Assembly (NCBI GenBank): GCA_035463115.1
Contig: DATHTO010000020.1
Location: forward strand, 15,357 to 79,356
From: BPGL01 sp035463115
GTDB lineage: Bacteria > Actinomycetota > UBA4738 > HRBIN12
DNA: 64,000 nt
Direction of reading: 5' to 3'
How positions within the stretch are numbered: position 1 is the stretch's first letter; the number at the start of each line of letters is the position of its first letter. Below are positions 27,561 to 36,215 of the stretch, piece after piece. The notes beneath the pieces are model-generated. The model was not told the origin of the DNA. It made no database searches and saw nothing but the letters and a program-made list of their open reading frames with translations. The position numbers and the translations under genes were made by a program.

Positions 27561-28892
27561 TCAGCGATGGAGCGCTCGATCGTGCGCCAGCGCGAGCACG
27601 CCGCCGAGCGCCGTGTCGAGATCGGTGTCGCCGGCGACGGCGTCGGCCCGGTTGTCGACGAACACGACGTCGGCACCACGGGCGATCGCGTGCTCCGCCG
27701 CGACGTCGATGGCGGCCGCCTTCAGCTCGGTCAGCAGCACGTCGTACGTATCGGCCCCCTCGAGGTCCTCCACCAGGCCCGCTCGGTCGGCGAGCCGCGC
27801 GCTCCATCCGACGACGCGGCATCCGTGGTCGGCCTGCAGGCGCGCGACCTGTCGGGCTGCCACGGCGCCGGGCGCCGTCGTCGTGAAGAACGCTTCCCTC
27901 CCCCGCACGTCGCCCAGTGGCACCGGATGGAAATCGGTGACGATGCATCCGGCATCGCCGAGCGCGCTACGGAGGTGGGTGGTGAGATCGGAGAGGCGTT
28001 CCGGGTCGGGAACGCTGTTGGCCATGGTAACAACCGCCAGGTCGCTCCGCAAGAGCCGGTACGGGCCCAGGTACCCCCGGACGTACTCGGGTGGCGCCGT
28101 CGCCGGCACCACGAGGACGCCGGCATCCCAATCGATCGGCGGGATCGCGGCGCCACTGCCCTCGAGCACCACCAGGCCCGGCCGGCGCGCCGCCGCGAGC
28201 GCCAGGGCATCCGGCACGTTGGTCGCGTGGGTGGCGCCGGCCAGACCGCCCGCCGCCCGCCTGGCGCCGATCGTCGCGACACCCGTCGTCAGGGCGTCCT
28301 CGAGGTAGTCCGAGGCGGCGTGCTCGCCGCTCCGGACGAGCGCGAGGAGGCGATCGAGCGTGACGGAACCGGGTTCCGCGACCTCGGGCTCCGGCGGGCC
28401 GCCCCGGCCCATCGCGACGACGACCGGTGAGAGACCGCGGCGGTCGGCGAGCCGAGCGACCTCGCCCGCGATCGCCGTCTTCCCGGTGCGCTTGCCCGTT
28501 CCGATCACGGCGACCGTCGGCAGGCCGGGCGGCGGCGGTCGACGTTCCGGAGGTTCGAGCCGGAAGTCCGCCCCGACGTAGGGGACGCCGTTCGCGAGCG
28601 CGACGGATGCGAGCGCCAAGCGTTCGCGGTAGCCGAGGACGGGCTCGTCGGACAGATCGAGGACCACGTCGGGGCCGAGTTCCCGGATCGCGCCGTCGAG
28701 CGCGCTTCCGGCGTCGTCCCCCGTCACGCGGACGGGGACGCCGAGCTCCGGAACCTCCCCCGGCTGGACCTTCTCGGTCCCGCCCACGAGGAGCGCCAGC
28801 ACGACGTCGTGGCCGCGAGCGCGCGCGACGTCGATCGCCCACCGCGTGACGGGCGGGTAATGCTCGCCGTCGACGATCGCGAGCGTCCTCAT
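27561..28892 (-). CDS. Cyclic 2,3-diphosphoglycerate synthetase
   Basis: A 443-residue cytoplasmic enzyme that uses ATP to close the intramolecular phosphoanhydride of 2,3-diphosphoglycerate. The N-terminal LAIVDGEHYPPVTRW opening is the family signature, and the P-loop reads GTGKRTGKTAI (about 130-140). The product is a heat-stabilising, ion-balancing solute best known from methanogens. It lies 33 bases upstream of the 2-phosphoglycerate kinase gene, so the pair forms a full two-step route from 2-phosphoglycerate. ATG at 28892 is preferred over a GTG 15 bases upstream. Confidence 0.82.
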   Translation of the reverse strand: MRTLAIVDGEHYPPVTRWAIDVARARGHDVVLALLVGGTEKVQPGEVPELGVPVRVTGDDAGSALDGAIRELGPDVVLDLSDEPVLGYRERLALASVALANGVPYVGADFRLEPPERRPPPPGLPTVAVIGTGKRTGKTAIAGEVARLADRRGLSPVVVAMGRGGPPEPEVAEPGSVTLDRLLALVRSGEHAASDYLEDALTTGVATIGARRAAGGLAGATHATNVPDALALAAARRPGLVVLEGSGAAIPPIDWDAGVLVVPATAPPEYVRGYLGPYRLLRSDLAVVTMANSVPDPERLSDLTTHLRSALGDAGCIVTDFHPVPLGDVRGREAFFTTTAPGAVAARQVARLQADHGCRVVGWSARLADRAGLVEDLEGADTYDVLLTELKAAAIDVAAEHAIARGADVVFVDNRADAVAGDTDLDTALGGVLALAHDRALHR

Positions 28893-28956
28893 CGAGGATC
28901 GAGGCACGAGGGAGCCGCCGACGCCGGCCGGGGGCCGCGCGGTCGCATCCGCGCCG

Positions 28957-29787
28957 CTACCGTTCGTCGACCGCGAGCGCGCGTTCGCGGTCGACGGGGC
29001 CCCCGGGTTCGACGGAGGGCTCCTGGACCGGCGGCTCGCGGTGTCGCTGGCCGCTTTCGAACAGCGAGAACCGCGCCATCACGTGCTCCTCGCCGAACGG
29101 GAACTTGCGACGGATCTCGACCGCGTCCCCGTCGAACGTGAGGACGTTGTAGCAAGGCTTCGTGTAGCCGCGCAGGCGCAGCGACGACACCGTCCCGGCG
29201 TTCGCGATGAAGGTGTCCTCGAGCCGCCACACGTACGGGACGTGCTTGTGGCCCGACAGGACGACCTGCACGCCCGCGTGGATCAGGACCTCCAGCAGGT
29301 CGCCCGCATCCATCACCGTGCTCCGCTCGCGACCGGTGCCGGGGATCGGGAGGAGGTGGTGGTGCAGGACGAACACCTTGAGGGCGGCCGGATGGCGGAA
29401 CTGCTCCGCGATCCAGGGATAGTTCGCGCGGCCGACCTTGCCTTCGTTCAGATCGGGCTCGCTCGAATCGACACCGACGAGGCGGACGTCGCCGACGTCG
29501 ACCGACCACGCTCGTGGACCGATCAGCTCCTCGAAGTGGAGGTAGCCGACGTTGCGGGAGTCGTGGTTGCCGGGAACGGTATGCACCGGCGCGTCGAGGC
29601 GCTCCACGTAGGCCAGCCAGTTCTTGTACTCCTGGCGGAACCCCTCGGCGGTGAGATCGCCCGAGACGACGACGACGTCGGGAGCGAGCTCGTTCAGCTC
29701 CTTGATGACGCGGTTCATGAGGTTCGGCACGAAGTAAGGCGATCCGACGTGCGGATCCGAGATGTGGGCGATCGTGACCACCGGCAC
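28957..29787 (-). CDS. Calcineurin-like metallophosphoesterase
   Basis: A 276-residue phosphoesterase with the complete two-metal motif set: HISDPH, SGDLT, PGNHDSR, LHHHLLP and SGHKHVPY. It lacks a signal peptide and should be cytoplasmic. Class III cyclic-nucleotide phosphodiesterases share this layout. It lies 64 bases upstream of the cyclic 2,3-diphosphoglycerate synthetase gene and could open that cyclic compound, which is speculation. A TAGACT box (29789-29794) lies seven bases before a second GTG (29781), so a leaderless start at MVTIAHISD is likely. Confidence 0.85.
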   Translation of the reverse strand: MPVVTIAHISDPHVGSPYFVPNLMNRVIKELNELAPDVVVVSGDLTAEGFRQEYKNWLAYVERLDAPVHTVPGNHDSRNVGYLHFEELIGPRAWSVDVGDVRLVGVDSSEPDLNEGKVGRANYPWIAEQFRHPAALKVFVLHHHLLPIPGTGRERSTVMDAGDLLEVLIHAGVQVVLSGHKHVPYVWRLEDTFIANAGTVSSLRLRGYTKPCYNVLTFDGDAVEIRRKFPFGEEHVMARFSLFESGQRHREPPVQEPSVEPGGPVDRERALAVDER

Positions 29788-29788
29788 G

Positions 29789-29794
29789 AGTCTA
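29789..29794 (-). promoter_or_regulatory. Candidate -10 box of the metallophosphoesterase gene
   Basis: TAGACT on the minus strand is followed after seven bases by the GTG at 29781, which fits leaderless transcription and favours that start over the GTG at 29787. No -35 hexamer stands out. Confidence 0.4.
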
Positions 29795-29813
29795 GTCGTC
29801 GGCCATCTTCTGC

Positions 29814-29860
29814 CCCTCTGGCCGCCCCCTCTGGCCGCCTCCTCTGGCCGCTCCCTCTGG
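29814..29860. repeat. 13-base tandem repeats in a divergent promoter region
   Basis: Three full units and a partial fourth of CCCTCTGGCCGCC-like sequence lie between the metallophosphoesterase gene (minus) and the MarP-like gene (plus). They are in non-coding DNA with both promoters close by. Replication slippage or a protein-binding array are both possible. Confidence 0.65.
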
Positions 29861-29879
29861 GGGTGCCATCGCGATCGGC

Positions 29880-31076
29880 GTGGGACGATGGATCGTCGTG
29901 TCGATCCTCGACGTCTTCCTCCTCGCGCTCCTGGTCCTCACGGCCGTCGGTGGCTATCGACGCGGCGCCCTCCGGCAGGTCTTCGGGCTGGCCGGCGTCA
30001 CCGCCGGGGTCGGCATCGGTCTCCTCCTCGGTCCGTCGCTCGGCGAGAGCGCGTCGGATCCCCTCGCACGCGTGGCCATCGTGCTCGGCGTCGTCGTCGT
30101 CGCGGCGTGCGCGGGGAACGTCGCGGGCTACCTGGTCGCCGGTCGCGTCCGGAAACGGCTCGAGCCCCAGGGCGCGGCGGCCGTCGCCGACCGGGTGGTC
30201 GGCGTCGGGATCTCGGTCGTCGCCATGGTGCTCGCGGTCTGGTTCCTCGCGTTGAACCTCGCGAACGGACCGCTGCCGACGGTCGCGCGGAGCATCCGGG
30301 ACTCGCGGCTCGTGGCCGCGATGGCCCAGGCGCTTCCGGCGCCGCCGCCGCTCGTTCCGCAGCTCGAGCGGTTCGCCGACGCGCTGGGGTTCCCCGACGT
30401 CTTCGTCGGCCTCCCGTCGTCGGGGGAGCCGGCCGAGCTCCCGTCGAGCGGCACGGTTCGCGCCGCGGCCGCGGCGGCCTCGCGGAGCACCGTGCAGGTC
30501 TTCGGGGACGGGTGCGCCGCCGGCTACCTGAACGAAGGCTCCGGGTTCGTCGCCGAGCCGGGACTCGTGGTCACGAACGCCCACGTGGTCGCCGGGACGG
30601 CGGAGGTCTCGGTGCGACCGGACGGGCAAGCCTCGCTCGAGGCGACGGTGGTCGCGTTCGACCCTCGGATGGACCTGGCCGTGATCCGGGTGCCGGAGCT
30701 CACGGCACCGCCTCTTCCGCTCGAGACGGCCGAACAGCCGCGTGGGACCGGAGGCGCCGTGCTGGGCTACCCGGGGAGCGAGCCGCTCGTCGTCGTGCCC
30801 GCGGCGGTCCGACGCGCGTTCGAGCCGACCGGGCGGGACATCTACGGTCGCGGCGAGGTCGAGCGACGTCTGTACGAGCTCGACGCCACCGTCCGCGGCG
30901 GGAACAGCGGCGGACCGTTCGTGCTTCGGGACGGGCGGGTGGCGGGCGTCGTGTTCGCGAACTCCGTCCTCGACGACCACGTCGGATACGCGATCGCGGC
31001 GTCGGAGGTGCTGCCGATCCTCGACGCCGCACGGACGCTCACGGCGCAGGCCGGCGTGGGCAGCTGCGCCCCGTAG
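29880..31076 (+). CDS. MarP-like membrane-anchored trypsin-type serine protease
   Basis: A 398-residue membrane protease. The first 150 residues are a CvpA-like domain with four transmembrane helices, followed by an extracytoplasmic trypsin fold. The triad is seen as His235 (TNAHVV), Asp265 (PRMDLAV) and Ser343 (GGNSGGP). The fold, length (397 in M. tuberculosis) and near-identical residue numbers match mycobacterial MarP, which protects against acid and oxidative stress. The start is GTG at 29880; a GTG at codon 7 is possible. It ends three bases from the stop of convergent thrB. Confidence 0.88.
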   Translation: MGRWIVVSILDVFLLALLVLTAVGGYRRGALRQVFGLAGVTAGVGIGLLLGPSLGESASDPLARVAIVLGVVVVAACAGNVAGYLVAGRVRKRLEPQGAAAVADRVVGVGISVVAMVLAVWFLALNLANGPLPTVARSIRDSRLVAAMAQALPAPPPLVPQLERFADALGFPDVFVGLPSSGEPAELPSSGTVRAAAAAASRSTVQVFGDGCAAGYLNEGSGFVAEPGLVVTNAHVVAGTAEVSVRPDGQASLEATVVAFDPRMDLAVIRVPELTAPPLPLETAEQPRGTGGAVLGYPGSEPLVVVPAAVRRAFEPTGRDIYGRGEVERRLYELDATVRGGNSGGPFVLRDGRVAGVVFANSVLDDHVGYAIAASEVLPILDAARTLTAQAGVGSCAP

Positions 31077-31079
31077 GGG

Positions 31080-31958
31080 TCAGCGCTCGGACGCGTCGAA
31101 CCCGCGCGAGCGTGTCCCGGGCGTGAGGATCCGCCACGTCGTCGGGAGCTCGAGCGTCTCGTGGTCGAGCGCTGCTCCGTCGGGTGGGAACGCGAGCAGG
31201 GAGGGCCCGGCCCCCGAGACGCACACGGGCACGTGTCGTCGCGCGATGTCGTCGAAGACCTCGGCGGCGTCCGGCGCGAGCGCCAGTCTGGCCTCCTGGT
31301 GCAGCCGGTCGCGGAGCGCGATCCGGAGCAGTGACGGGTCGCGCGTGACGGCCTCCACGACGAGCGCGGCGTGCGCGGCGTTGTACACGGCGTCGGCGCG
31401 GGGCACGGGGTCCGGCAACGCGGCCCGGGCTTCGTCGGTCGGAAGGGCGAACGGCGGCACGATGACGACCGGCCGCAGATCTGGGTGTGGCTCGAACCGG
31501 CGCACCGTTCCGTCGGGGAGCGCGACCGTGAAACCGCCGAACGTGGCGGCGGCCACGTTGTCGGGATGTCCCTCGAGCTCCGCCGCGAGCGCGAACACCG
31601 ACGAGGCATCCCCTCCCTCGAGGCCGAGGTCGAGGGCGCGCGACGCGATCACGACGCCGGCGACGATCGCGGCCGACGACGAACCGAGACCGCGACCGAG
31701 GGGGATGCGGTTGCGACCGCGGACCGCGAGCGACGGCGGCTCGAGCCGCATGCGGTCGGCGATCGTCGCGATCGTCCGGCTCACGAGGTCCGATCCGTCG
31801 GTCGGGAGCTCTGCCGCTCCCTCGCCCTCCCACGCGATCGCCGTATCCGCGCCGGTGTCGACGACCACCTCGTTGCAGAGGTCGAGCGCCAGGCCGAACG
31901 AGTCGAACCCGGGTCCGAGGTTCGCCGACGTCGCCGGAACACGGACCTCGAACCGCAT
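31080..31958 (-). CDS. thrB: Homoserine kinase
   Basis: A GHMP-family kinase of 292 residues that phosphorylates homoserine for threonine synthesis. The phosphate loop PLGRGLGSSSAAIVAG (about 85-100) is clear, preceded by VPATSANLGPGFDSFG. It is the last gene of the hom-thrC-thrB run, five bases after thrC. In-frame upstream sequence overlaps thrC and is not coding. Confidence 0.96.
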   Translation of the reverse strand: MRFEVRVPATSANLGPGFDSFGLALDLCNEVVVDTGADTAIAWEGEGAAELPTDGSDLVSRTIATIADRMRLEPPSLAVRGRNRIPLGRGLGSSSAAIVAGVVIASRALDLGLEGGDASSVFALAAELEGHPDNVAAATFGGFTVALPDGTVRRFEPHPDLRPVVIVPPFALPTDEARAALPDPVPRADAVYNAAHAALVVEAVTRDPSLLRIALRDRLHQEARLALAPDAAEVFDDIARRHVPVCVSGAGPSLLAFPPDGAALDHETLELPTTWRILTPGTRSRGFDASER

Positions 31959-31963
31959 CGCGC

Positions 31964-33052
31964 TCAGAGCCCGAGTTCCGCGGCCACGACCGAGGCGTCG
32001 GGCGGAACGACCGCGGGATGCGCGGCGCCGGCGATCGCCCACTCCGGGTCCTTCAGACCGTGGCCCGTGAGGATGCAGACGATCGTCTGCCCGGCCTCGA
32101 GCAGCCCCTCGGCGTGGAGGCGCAGCAGACCGGCGACGCTCGCGGCGCTCGCCGGCTCGACGAACAACCCCTCGCGCGCGACCCGCCGGTACGCGGCGAG
32201 GATCTCGCGATCGGTCACCGCCATGATCGCGCCCTCGGACTCCGACGCGGCGGACGTCGCCTTCTCCCAGGAGGCGGGGTTGCCGATCCTGATCGCGGTC
32301 GCGATCGTCTGCGGGCTGGCGACGGGCGCGCCGGCGACGAGCGGCGCGGCGCCGGCGGCCTGGAAGCCGAACAGCCGGGGCGGCTCGTGGATCACGCCGT
32401 CGGCCAGGTACTCGCCGTACCCGATCCAGTGGCTCGAGATGTTCCCGGCGTTGCCGACCGGCACGCAGTGCAGATCGGGGGCGCGCCCCAGCGCGTCGAC
32501 GATCTCGAACGCACACGTCTTCTGTCCCTGGAGCCGGAACGGGTTCACGCTGTTCACGAGGGTGACCGGGAAGTGCTCGGCGAGGTCGCGCGCGAGCGTG
32601 AGCGACGCGTCGAAGTTCCCGTCGACCTCCAGCACCCGCGCGCCGTGCACGAGCGTCTGGGCCATCTTGCCGAGCGCGACCTTGCCCTTGGGCACGAGCA
32701 CGGCGCACGTGAGGCCGGCCTTCGCGGCGTAGGCCGCAGCCGCCGCGCTCGTGTTGCCGGTCGAGGCGCACACGACCGCCTTCGCGCCCTCCTCCACCGC
32801 CTTCGAGATCGCGAGGGTCATCCCGCGGTCCTTGAACGACCCCGTCGGATTGGCGCCGTCGTACTTCAGCCACACGTCGCAGCGGGTCTCGGTCGACAGC
32901 GGGCCGCTCCGCACGAGCGGCGTGCCGCCTTCGCCGAGGGTGATCACCGGCGTCGCGTCGCTCACCGGCAGCCGCTCGCGGTACTCCGCGATCACCCCGC
33001 GCCACGGCGGCGCGCCGGAGGGCGCATCGCCCATCGGCGGTTCGACGCTCAC
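31964..33052 (-). CDS. thrC: Threonine synthase
   Basis: This PLP enzyme turns O-phosphohomoserine into threonine. It has 362 residues; the PLP lysine is in PTGSFKDRGMT and the phosphate-binding loop is the PVGNAGNIS segment. The short length fits the plant/Gram-positive class. The GTG start shares bases with the hom stop (GTGA), showing translational coupling; a longer reading that starts within hom is rejected. Confidence 0.96.
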   Translation of the reverse strand: MSVEPPMGDAPSGAPPWRGVIAEYRERLPVSDATPVITLGEGGTPLVRSGPLSTETRCDVWLKYDGANPTGSFKDRGMTLAISKAVEEGAKAVVCASTGNTSAAAAAYAAKAGLTCAVLVPKGKVALGKMAQTLVHGARVLEVDGNFDASLTLARDLAEHFPVTLVNSVNPFRLQGQKTCAFEIVDALGRAPDLHCVPVGNAGNISSHWIGYGEYLADGVIHEPPRLFGFQAAGAAPLVAGAPVASPQTIATAIRIGNPASWEKATSAASESEGAIMAVTDREILAAYRRVAREGLFVEPASAASVAGLLRLHAEGLLEAGQTIVCILTGHGLKDPEWAIAGAAHPAVVPPDASVVAAELGL

Positions 33053-34365
33053 CCTTCCTCGCCTTCGACCCGCAGGACGCTGGCGACGTCGCGGACGGCC
33101 TCGAGCTCGCGGACCTCCTCGATCGTCTTCTGGAACGCGCCCTCCTGCGCTCGGTGAGTGATGAACACGAGCGTGGCTTCCTCGCCGGCGCCCTCCTGCC
33201 ACACGCGTTCGATCGACACGCCGTTGCGGCCGAACCGCTCGGCGATCTCGGCGAGCACGCCGGGACGATCCTCGACGTGCAGGTTCAGGTAGTACTGCCC
33301 GCGGGTGTCGCCCATGGGCCTGATGCGTCGGTCGCGCGCGTCGGTGGACGCGATCGACCGGCCGCCGTGCACGAGGTGTCGCGCCACGGCGATCACGTCA
33401 CCGGCGACCGCCGTTGCGGTCGCGTCGCCGCCGGCGCCGCGCCCGTAGAACATCAGCTGTCCGATCCGCGGCCCTTCGACGAAGACGGCGTTGAACGCGT
33501 CGCGGACCGACGCGAGCGGATGCGCGGTGGGGATCATCGCGGGGTGAACGCGGACCGAGATCGCGTCGTCCTGGAGCTCCGCGATCGCGAGCAGCTTCAC
33601 GACGTATCCCAACCGATCGGCATCGGCGATGTCCTGGGCCGTCAGGCGCGTGATGCCCTCGCGGTAGACATCGTCGATCGTCACGCTCGTGTCGAACGCG
33701 AGCGACGCGAGGATCGCGCACTTCGCCGCCGCGTCGACCCCGTCGACGTCGGCCGTGGGGTCGGCCTCGGCGTAGCCGAGCCGCTGGGCTTCCGCCAGCG
33801 CTCCGTCGAACGACCATCCGTGCTCGGACATCTGCGTGAGGATGAAGTTGGTCGTCCCGTTCACGATCCCGAGGAGCCGCTCCACCCGCTCGCCCGCGAG
33901 CGACGAGCGCAGCGGTCGGATCAGCGGGATGCCGCCAGCCACCGCGGCTTCGAACGCGAGATCGAGCCCCGCGGCGTCGGCGGCGGCGAAGAGCTCCGCG
34001 CCGTGCGTCGCGAGGAGCTCCTTGTTCCCGGTCACGACCGGTTTGCCGTTGGCCAACGCCTGGAGGATGAGCGACCGGGCCGGCACGGTTCCGCCGATCA
34101 GCTCGACGACGACATCGGTGCCGGGGTCGTCGACGACGAGGCGGCCATCCTCGACGAAGGCCTCGGCCGGCAGCGGCACGTCGCGCACCTTCGCGCGATC
34201 GCGCACCGCGACCCGGTGCACCTCGATCCGGACGCCGGCGCGGCGTGCGATGTCGTCGGCGTTCGCTCCGAGCAGACGGATCAGCGCCGCACCGACGTTG
34301 CCGGCGCCCAGCACGCCGACACGCACCACGCGGTCGCCGGCCGCGCGTTCGCCGATCCGCGTCAT
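33049..34365 (-). CDS. hom: Homoserine dehydrogenase
   Basis: A 438-residue enzyme reducing aspartate semialdehyde to homoserine with NAD(P)H. The Rossmann loop GVLGAGNVGAALIRLL, the catalytic-domain GIVNGTTNFIL and the metal-site ALAEAQRLGYAEADPTADVDG segment are present. A C-terminal ACT domain (HVEDRPGVLAEIAERFG, about 350-430) suggests feedback control by threonine. The ATG overlaps the lysA fusion stop by four bases, and its stop overlaps thrC. Confidence 0.97.
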   Translation of the reverse strand: MTRIGERAAGDRVVRVGVLGAGNVGAALIRLLGANADDIARRAGVRIEVHRVAVRDRAKVRDVPLPAEAFVEDGRLVVDDPGTDVVVELIGGTVPARSLILQALANGKPVVTGNKELLATHGAELFAAADAAGLDLAFEAAVAGGIPLIRPLRSSLAGERVERLLGIVNGTTNFILTQMSEHGWSFDGALAEAQRLGYAEADPTADVDGVDAAAKCAILASLAFDTSVTIDDVYREGITRLTAQDIADADRLGYVVKLLAIAELQDDAISVRVHPAMIPTAHPLASVRDAFNAVFVEGPRIGQLMFYGRGAGGDATATAVAGDVIAVARHLVHGGRSIASTDARDRRIRPMGDTRGQYYLNLHVEDRPGVLAEIAERFGRNGVSIERVWQEGAGEEATLVFITHRAQEGAFQKTIEEVRELEAVRDVASVLRVEGEEG

Positions 34366-36215
34366 CGTCGGTCCCCCACCCAGCGCGCCATCAGGATCTC
34401 GTCCTCGTAACCGTAGGTCTTCCGAGACTGCCCTGACAGCCGCCCCTCCTCGACGAACCCGAAGCGGCGGTACATCGCGATCGCGCGTCGGTTCGAGGGG
34501 TAGACCGACAGGACGAGCTTGCCGACGTCGGCGGCCCGTGCCCACCGCACCGCTTCGGCCAGCAGGGCGGTGCCCACGCCGCCGCCGCGACGGTCTTCGG
34601 CGACCACGACCGCGAGCGTCGCGACGTGACGCGTCGCGGGATGCCGCTCCCGCGTGAGACCGAGATGACCGATCACGCGACCGTCGGCCACGGCGACGAG
34701 CTCGACCCCGTCGTCGCCGACGGCACGTGCGAACCGCCGGCGCCACGTCCGCACGGGCTGCGTCACGTCGTCGCTGCGCACCCAGCGCCCCTCCGCGATC
34801 ACGGCACGCCACAGGTCGAGCGCGGCGGCGGCATCGCGCGGCGATGCGCGCCTCACCGAGACGCCGAGCGGCGCGATCGCCTCGTCGGCGTCGCTCCGAG
34901 CGGCGGCCACCTCGAGACGGTCGAGATCGGCGGCGTCTTCGCGCCGGAGCCACCGCTCGACGTCGCCGCCGCGGACCGCGACCACCGCCGGCCTGCCCAC
35001 CCGGTTGTAGCCGGAAGCGAGCGAATAGCCGTACGCGCCAGTCGCGGCGAACGCGACGACGTCACCGGGCGCGAGGTCCGACGGGACGGCCACGCGTTCG
35101 GCGAGGACGTCGCCCGACTCGCAGTGACGACCGACGATCGCGACGTCGATCGTCGGCGAGGCGTGCGTCCGCACGGGCGTGACCGAGTACGCCGCGTCGT
35201 AGAGCATCGGACGGAGGTTGTCCGACATCCCGCCGTCGACCGCGACGAGCGTCCGTCCGCCGACGCGCTTCGTGCCGACGACGGTGTACAGCGTGACCGC
35301 GGCGTTCGCGACGAGCGATCGACCGGGCTCGACCATCAGCGTCGGCACCGCGATCGCGGCGTCGTGCGCGAGCGCGTCCAGGCGATCGGCGAGCGTGGGT
35401 GCGAGCGCGACCGGGTCCACCGGACGCTCGTCGACGTACGTGACCCCGAAGCCGCCACCGACGTCGACGATCTCGGTCTCGCTCCCGATCGCGGCGCGGA
35501 CGTCTCCGGCGAGGCCGACGACCGCGTCGAGGACGCGGACGTACGGGTCGACGTCGAGGACCTGCGACCCCGCGTGCGCGTGGAGCCCCGCGTAGCGGAC
35601 GTGTCGCAGGTTCGCGGCCTCCCGGAGCACATCGGTCACCGACGCGCGCGGCGTGCCGAACTTCGACACCTCGTGACCCGTGGCGATCGCCTCGTGCGTG
35701 TCGACGAGGACCTCGGGGATCACGCGGAGCAGGAACCGCTGCGCCACCCTGCTGCCCGCCGCGATCGCGTCGAGCCGACGGAGCTCGTCGATGCCGTCGA
35801 CGATCATGAGCCCGAGGCCTGCCTCGACGGCGAGGGCCAGCTCGGCATCGGTCTTCGCGTTCCCGTGCAGCAAGACCCGGGAGCCACGCGCGCCGGCGCG
35901 CATGCACGCCTCGACCTCACCGCCGCTCGCGCACAGCAGGTCCAGCCCCGCGTCGAGCGCGAGCCGGATCACGGCATGCGCGGTGAACGCCTTCACGGCG
36001 TACGCCGCGCGGTCGTACGCGCGGGCGACGGAGCGCATCCGCTCGGCGATCTCGTCGGCGTCGACCACGATCGTCGGCGTGCCGTGGTTGGCGGCGAGGT
36101 CGGCGGCGGAGATCCCCCCGATCGCGAGCCCGTCGTCGCCCCAGGCGGCGTTCCGGGGCCAGGGCGACGGGGCCGACGATGCGTCCGACGGCGGTTCCGG
36201 CGCGGGCTCAGCCAT
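34362..36215 (-). CDS. lysA: Diaminopimelate decarboxylase fused to a GNAT acetyltransferase
   Basis: A two-domain protein of 617 residues. Residues 30-440 are a PLP decarboxylase making lysine from meso-diaminopimelate: Lys75 in YAVKA, HGNAK, DVGGGFG, EPGRS and the catalytic CESGD (Cys365) are all present. Residues 452-617 form a complete GNAT N-acetyltransferase with the acetyl-CoA loop DRRGGGVGTALL and the NRRAIAMYRRFGF helix. No stop or frameshift separates them. The substrate of the acetyltransferase is unknown; lysine, a polyamine or a protein N-terminus are possibilities. The ATG overlaps argS by eight bases. Confidence 0.93.
   Translation of the reverse strand: MAEPAPEPPSDASSAPSPWPRNAAWGDDGLAIGGISAADLAANHGTPTIVVDADEIAERMRSVARAYDRAAYAVKAFTAHAVIRLALDAGLDLLCASGGEVEACMRAGARGSRVLLHGNAKTDAELALAVEAGLGLMIVDGIDELRRLDAIAAGSRVAQRFLLRVIPEVLVDTHEAIATGHEVSKFGTPRASVTDVLREAANLRHVRYAGLHAHAGSQVLDVDPYVRVLDAVVGLAGDVRAAIGSETEIVDVGGGFGVTYVDERPVDPVALAPTLADRLDALAHDAAIAVPTLMVEPGRSLVANAAVTLYTVVGTKRVGGRTLVAVDGGMSDNLRPMLYDAAYSVTPVRTHASPTIDVAIVGRHCESGDVLAERVAVPSDLAPGDVVAFAATGAYGYSLASGYNRVGRPAVVAVRGGDVERWLRREDAADLDRLEVAAARSDADEAIAPLGVSVRRASPRDAAAALDLWRAVIAEGRWVRSDDVTQPVRTWRRRFARAVGDDGVELVAVADGRVIGHLGLTRERHPATRHVATLAVVVAEDRRGGGVGTALLAEAVRWARAADVGKLVLSVYPSNRRAIAMYRRFGFVEEGRLSGQSRKTYGYEDEILMARWVGDRR

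Noticed and set aside
29814..29860. CRISPR array
   Set aside because: Units are 13 bases and adjoin directly without spacers; no cas genes occur in the window.
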